From NCBI RefSeq assembly GCF_018614055.1, contig NZ_JAGGPB010000043.1, forward strand, positions 62,001 to 126,000: a stretch of 64,000 nt of DNA, in the 5' to 3' direction. Both the position numbers and the translations under genes were made by a program. The notes under the pieces were generated by a model, which was not told the origin of the DNA, did not search any database, and saw only the letters and a program-made list of their open reading frames with translations. Source of the DNA: Streptomyces sp. ISL-98. Its GTDB lineage: Bacteria > Actinomycetota > Actinomycetes > Streptomycetales > Streptomycetaceae. Shown in pieces: positions 62,084-64,000 of this stretch (positions within the stretch are counted from its first letter, which is position 1; each line of letters opens with the position of its first letter).

Positions 62084-64000
62084 CTAACGCTCCTGGTTGT
62101 AGGTGTTGCCGTGGCCACCGTGCTGATCGTAAGTGGCCGCTGTGTTCGTGTCCGTTCCCGCGTTGCGTCCCTGCTGGACACCGCGCCGCAGGTTGCTCAA
62201 CCTGCCGCGCACGTCCTCAGGAGCACGGGAGACCTGGGGGCCGCCCTGCGGAGTCTGCTCCGCGGTGCCCTCGACCAGATTGGCCTTGGGAACTCGCCGG
62301 GGAAGACCGGAGGAGGTGACTCCGCCTGCCTTGGGCTCGCGGAGCTTCTCCGCCCGCTGCCAGCGCTCGTCGTTCGACGAACGCCAGTCGTCTGTACCGC
62401 TGCCGCTGCTGCCGTTTCCGTCGCCGTTCTGCTGCGCGTCCTGCTGCGGCATGTCCTGCTGCTGCGGCTGTGCGGTGACGGGGTGCTGCGCCGCGCCCTG
62501 TCCGGCGGACTCGCCGGCGGGCTGCCAGTGCTGCTGACCGCCGCGGCGCGGAAGGCCCGCATCGGTCAGCGCGGGGCCGGAGGCCGGGGTGGGACCGGGA
62601 CGGTCGAAGCCTACGCGCTCCTGGGCGCTTGCGGGAGCGCCCGGCGCAGATTCCGGTTCCGATCCGAACTCGCTTTCGTACGCACCCTGGTAGGAGGTCT
62701 CCTCCTGCCAGTTCCCCTGGTGGGAGGGGGCGTCGAACGCCTCTTCGTACTGACCCTGCGCAGCCGCGGGCTCCTGGTACTCGCCCTCCGGATACGCCTG
62801 GTACGCCGGGTAGTCGTCGTAACCGCCCTGGTCGTACGCAGGCTGCTCCGGCTGCGCGTACTGCTGCTGCTGACCGGGGTCGGCGCCGTTGTCGTACGAC
62901 GCCTGCGGCGCCTCGTCGCGGAACAGCGGACGGTCGCCGGAAGCCTGCGCCTCCAGCTGCGCACGCCGCTCCTCGCGCATCAGCGAGCGGCCGACCGGGT
63001 CCAGGTCACGGGCGTCGTCCGGAACCTCGTACCGCGAGTCGTCGAAGCCGAGCTCGGCCGCGGTGCGCATCGGGGCACTCTCGAAGGACTGCTGCGCGGG
63101 CTCGTAACTCTGCTGCTCGGGAATGATCGAGGAGACCGTGAAGTCGTCCTGCGGCAGTATCTCGCCACCGCCACCGTGGGTGATGGCGTCGGGAAGCATG
63201 ACCAGCGAAGTGGTGCCGGCCTGCTCGCCCGAGGGGCGGAGCTGGACACGGATCCGGTGCCGGTCCGCCAGACGGCCGACCACGAAGAGGCCCATGCGCT
63301 GCGAAACGGCGGCGTCCACGGTCGGCGGGTTCGCCAGCTTGTGGTTGATGTCCGCGAAGTCCTCGGCGGTGAGGCCGATGCCCTTGTCGTGGATCTCGAC
63401 CATGACGCGGCCGTCCGGGAGACGGGTCGCGGTGACACGCACCTTGGTCTGCGGCGAGGAGAACGTGGTGGCGTTCTCCAGCAGCTCGGCCAGCAGGTGC
63501 ACGAGGTCGGTCACGGCCTGGCCGTGAATCTCCGACTCCGGTACGCCGCTGAGCTCGATGCGCTCGTACGACTCCACCTCGGAGGAGGCCGCGCGCAGCA
63601 CGTCGACCAGCGGAACCGGCTGGTTCCAGCGGCGGCCGGGCTCCTCGCCCGCGAGGATGAGGAGGTTCTCGCCGTTGCGGCGCATACGGGTCGCGAGGTG
63701 GTCCAGCTTGAAGAGGTTCTCCAGCTGGTCCGGGTCGGCCTCGTTGTTCTCCAGGTCGGTGATCAGGGTCAGCTGGCCCTCGATCAGGGACTGGTTGCGC
63801 TGCGAAAGGTTGGTGAAGATCGCGTTGACGTTGCCCCGCAGCATGGCCTGCTCGGCGGCGAGCCGGACGGCCTCACGGTGCACCTGGTCGAAGGCGCGGG
63901 CGACCTCGCCGATCTCGTCGACGGTCGTGATCGGGATCGGCTCCACACGGGTGTCGACGCGGCCCGGCTCCGTACGCGAAAGCTGGTCGACCAGCATCGG
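62084..64000 (-). CDS. cvnA: Conservon sensor kinase-like protein CvnA, N-terminus beyond window
   Basis: About 639 aa visible. HAMP-like start (TTVDEIGEVARAFDQVHREAV), a dimerisation region with FKLDHLATRMRRN, a HATPase domain (VHLLAELLENATTFSSP, EIHDKGIGLTAEDF, MGLFVVGRLADRH), then a 250-residue disordered tail rich in Gln, Pro, Tyr and Glu. The upstream sensor and membrane part lie outside. It is the membrane component of the conservon; the tail may recruit CvnB-D. Confidence 0.93.
   Translation of the reverse strand, partial: PMLVDQLSRTEPGRVDTRVEPIPITTVDEIGEVARAFDQVHREAVRLAAEQAMLRGNVNAIFTNLSQRNQSLIEGQLTLITDLENNEADPDQLENLFKLDHLATRMRRNGENLLILAGEEPGRRWNQPVPLVDVLRAASSEVESYERIELSGVPESEIHGQAVTDLVHLLAELLENATTFSSPQTKVRVTATRLPDGRVMVEIHDKGIGLTAEDFADINHKLANPPTVDAAVSQRMGLFVVGRLADRHRIRVQLRPSGEQAGTTSLVMLPDAITHGGGGEILPQDDFTVSSIIPEQQSYEPAQQSFESAPMRTAAELGFDDSRYEVPDDARDLDPVGRSLMREERRAQLEAQASGDRPLFRDEAPQASYDNGADPGQQQQYAQPEQPAYDQGGYDDYPAYQAYPEGEYQEPAAAQGQYEEAFDAPSHQGNWQEETSYQGAYESEFGSEPESAPGAPASAQERVGFDRPGPTPASGPALTDAGLPRRGGQQHWQPAGESAGQGAAQHPVTAQPQQQDMPQQDAQQNGDGNGSSGSGTDDWRSSNDERWQRAEKLREPKAGGVTSSGLPRRVPKANLVEGTAEQTPQGGPQVSRAPEDVRGRLSNLRRGVQQGRNAGTDTNTAATYDQHGGHGNTYNQER

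Overview
The window is a 64-kb piece of a Streptomyces-type chromosome. Base composition is very G+C-rich, third codon positions are almost always G or C, GTG and TTG starts are common, and typical actinobacterial families are present (a conservon, an acyl-CoA carboxylase epsilon subunit, a 13-codon ilvB leader peptide, Tat-exported hydrolases). The gene order gatCAB - ilvBNC - serA - proline catabolism - leuB - ilvE - urease - accB/accE - cvn matches, from memory, the conserved core of S. coelicolor between a c-di-GMP phosphodiesterase gene (rmdB) and the first conservon. No phage, integrase, insertion sequence, CRISPR array, rRNA or tRNA was seen. This is mainly core chromosome with a few accessory insertions.

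Layout. 1-1.3 kb: 3' part of a GGDEF-EAL protein. 1.5-5.1 kb: gatC-gatA-(79-aa protein)-gatB, the tRNA amidotransferase operon, closed by a strong terminator. 5.2-11.3 kb: Tat-exported phospholipase C, MMPL transporter, acetyltransferase and small unknowns. 11.3-18.2 kb: giant LuxR-type ATPase regulator, a DUF6191-like microprotein, a sugar-dehydrogenase lipoprotein, an aldo/keto reductase and a D-2-hydroxyacid dehydrogenase. 18.4-27.1 kb: membrane PAS-GGDEF-EAL protein, then ilvB (with leader-peptide attenuator), ilvN, ilvC and serA. 27.2-31.1 kb: PucR regulator divergent from proline dehydrogenase and P5C dehydrogenase. 31.3-36.9 kb: secreted S1 protease, AAC(2')-like acetyltransferase, oxidoreductase/LysR pair, 42-aa protein, Tat-exported metallophosphoesterase. 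37.0-39.4 kb: leuB and ilvE. 39.5-47.2 kb: a nitrogen-compound block, with a leftward NCS1 permease-nuclease-fold-amidase operon divergent from a rightward fused ureAB-ureC-agmatine deiminase-TetR cluster. 47.6-54.2 kb: cimA behind a probable attenuator, a secreted Gly-rich membrane protein, YceI, and a class A PBP with an altered KTG box. 54.2-58.4 kb: divergent GH64 beta-1,3-glucanase and PL8 polysaccharide lyase, each with a LacI-type operator-like site. 58.6-60.4 kb: accB-accE. 60.5-64 kb: conservon cvnD-C-B-A, with cvnA running off the end.

How the genes work together. ilvB/N/C, ilvE, leuB and cimA cover much of valine, leucine and isoleucine synthesis, and two of these transcripts carry attenuator-like leaders. 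Two c-di-GMP proteins of different design sit 17 kb apart: one has an intact-looking EAL domain, the other an intact GGDEF and a degenerate EAL. The most distinctive block is 39.5-47.2 kb. There a urease-like enzyme without accessory genes, with an altered active-site flap, is linked to agmatine deiminase, a nucleobase/hydantoin-type permease, an amidase and a TetR regulator. The TetR half-site motif recurs near the ureAB start, so this looks like a regulated pathway for a guanidino, ureido or amide nitrogen source.
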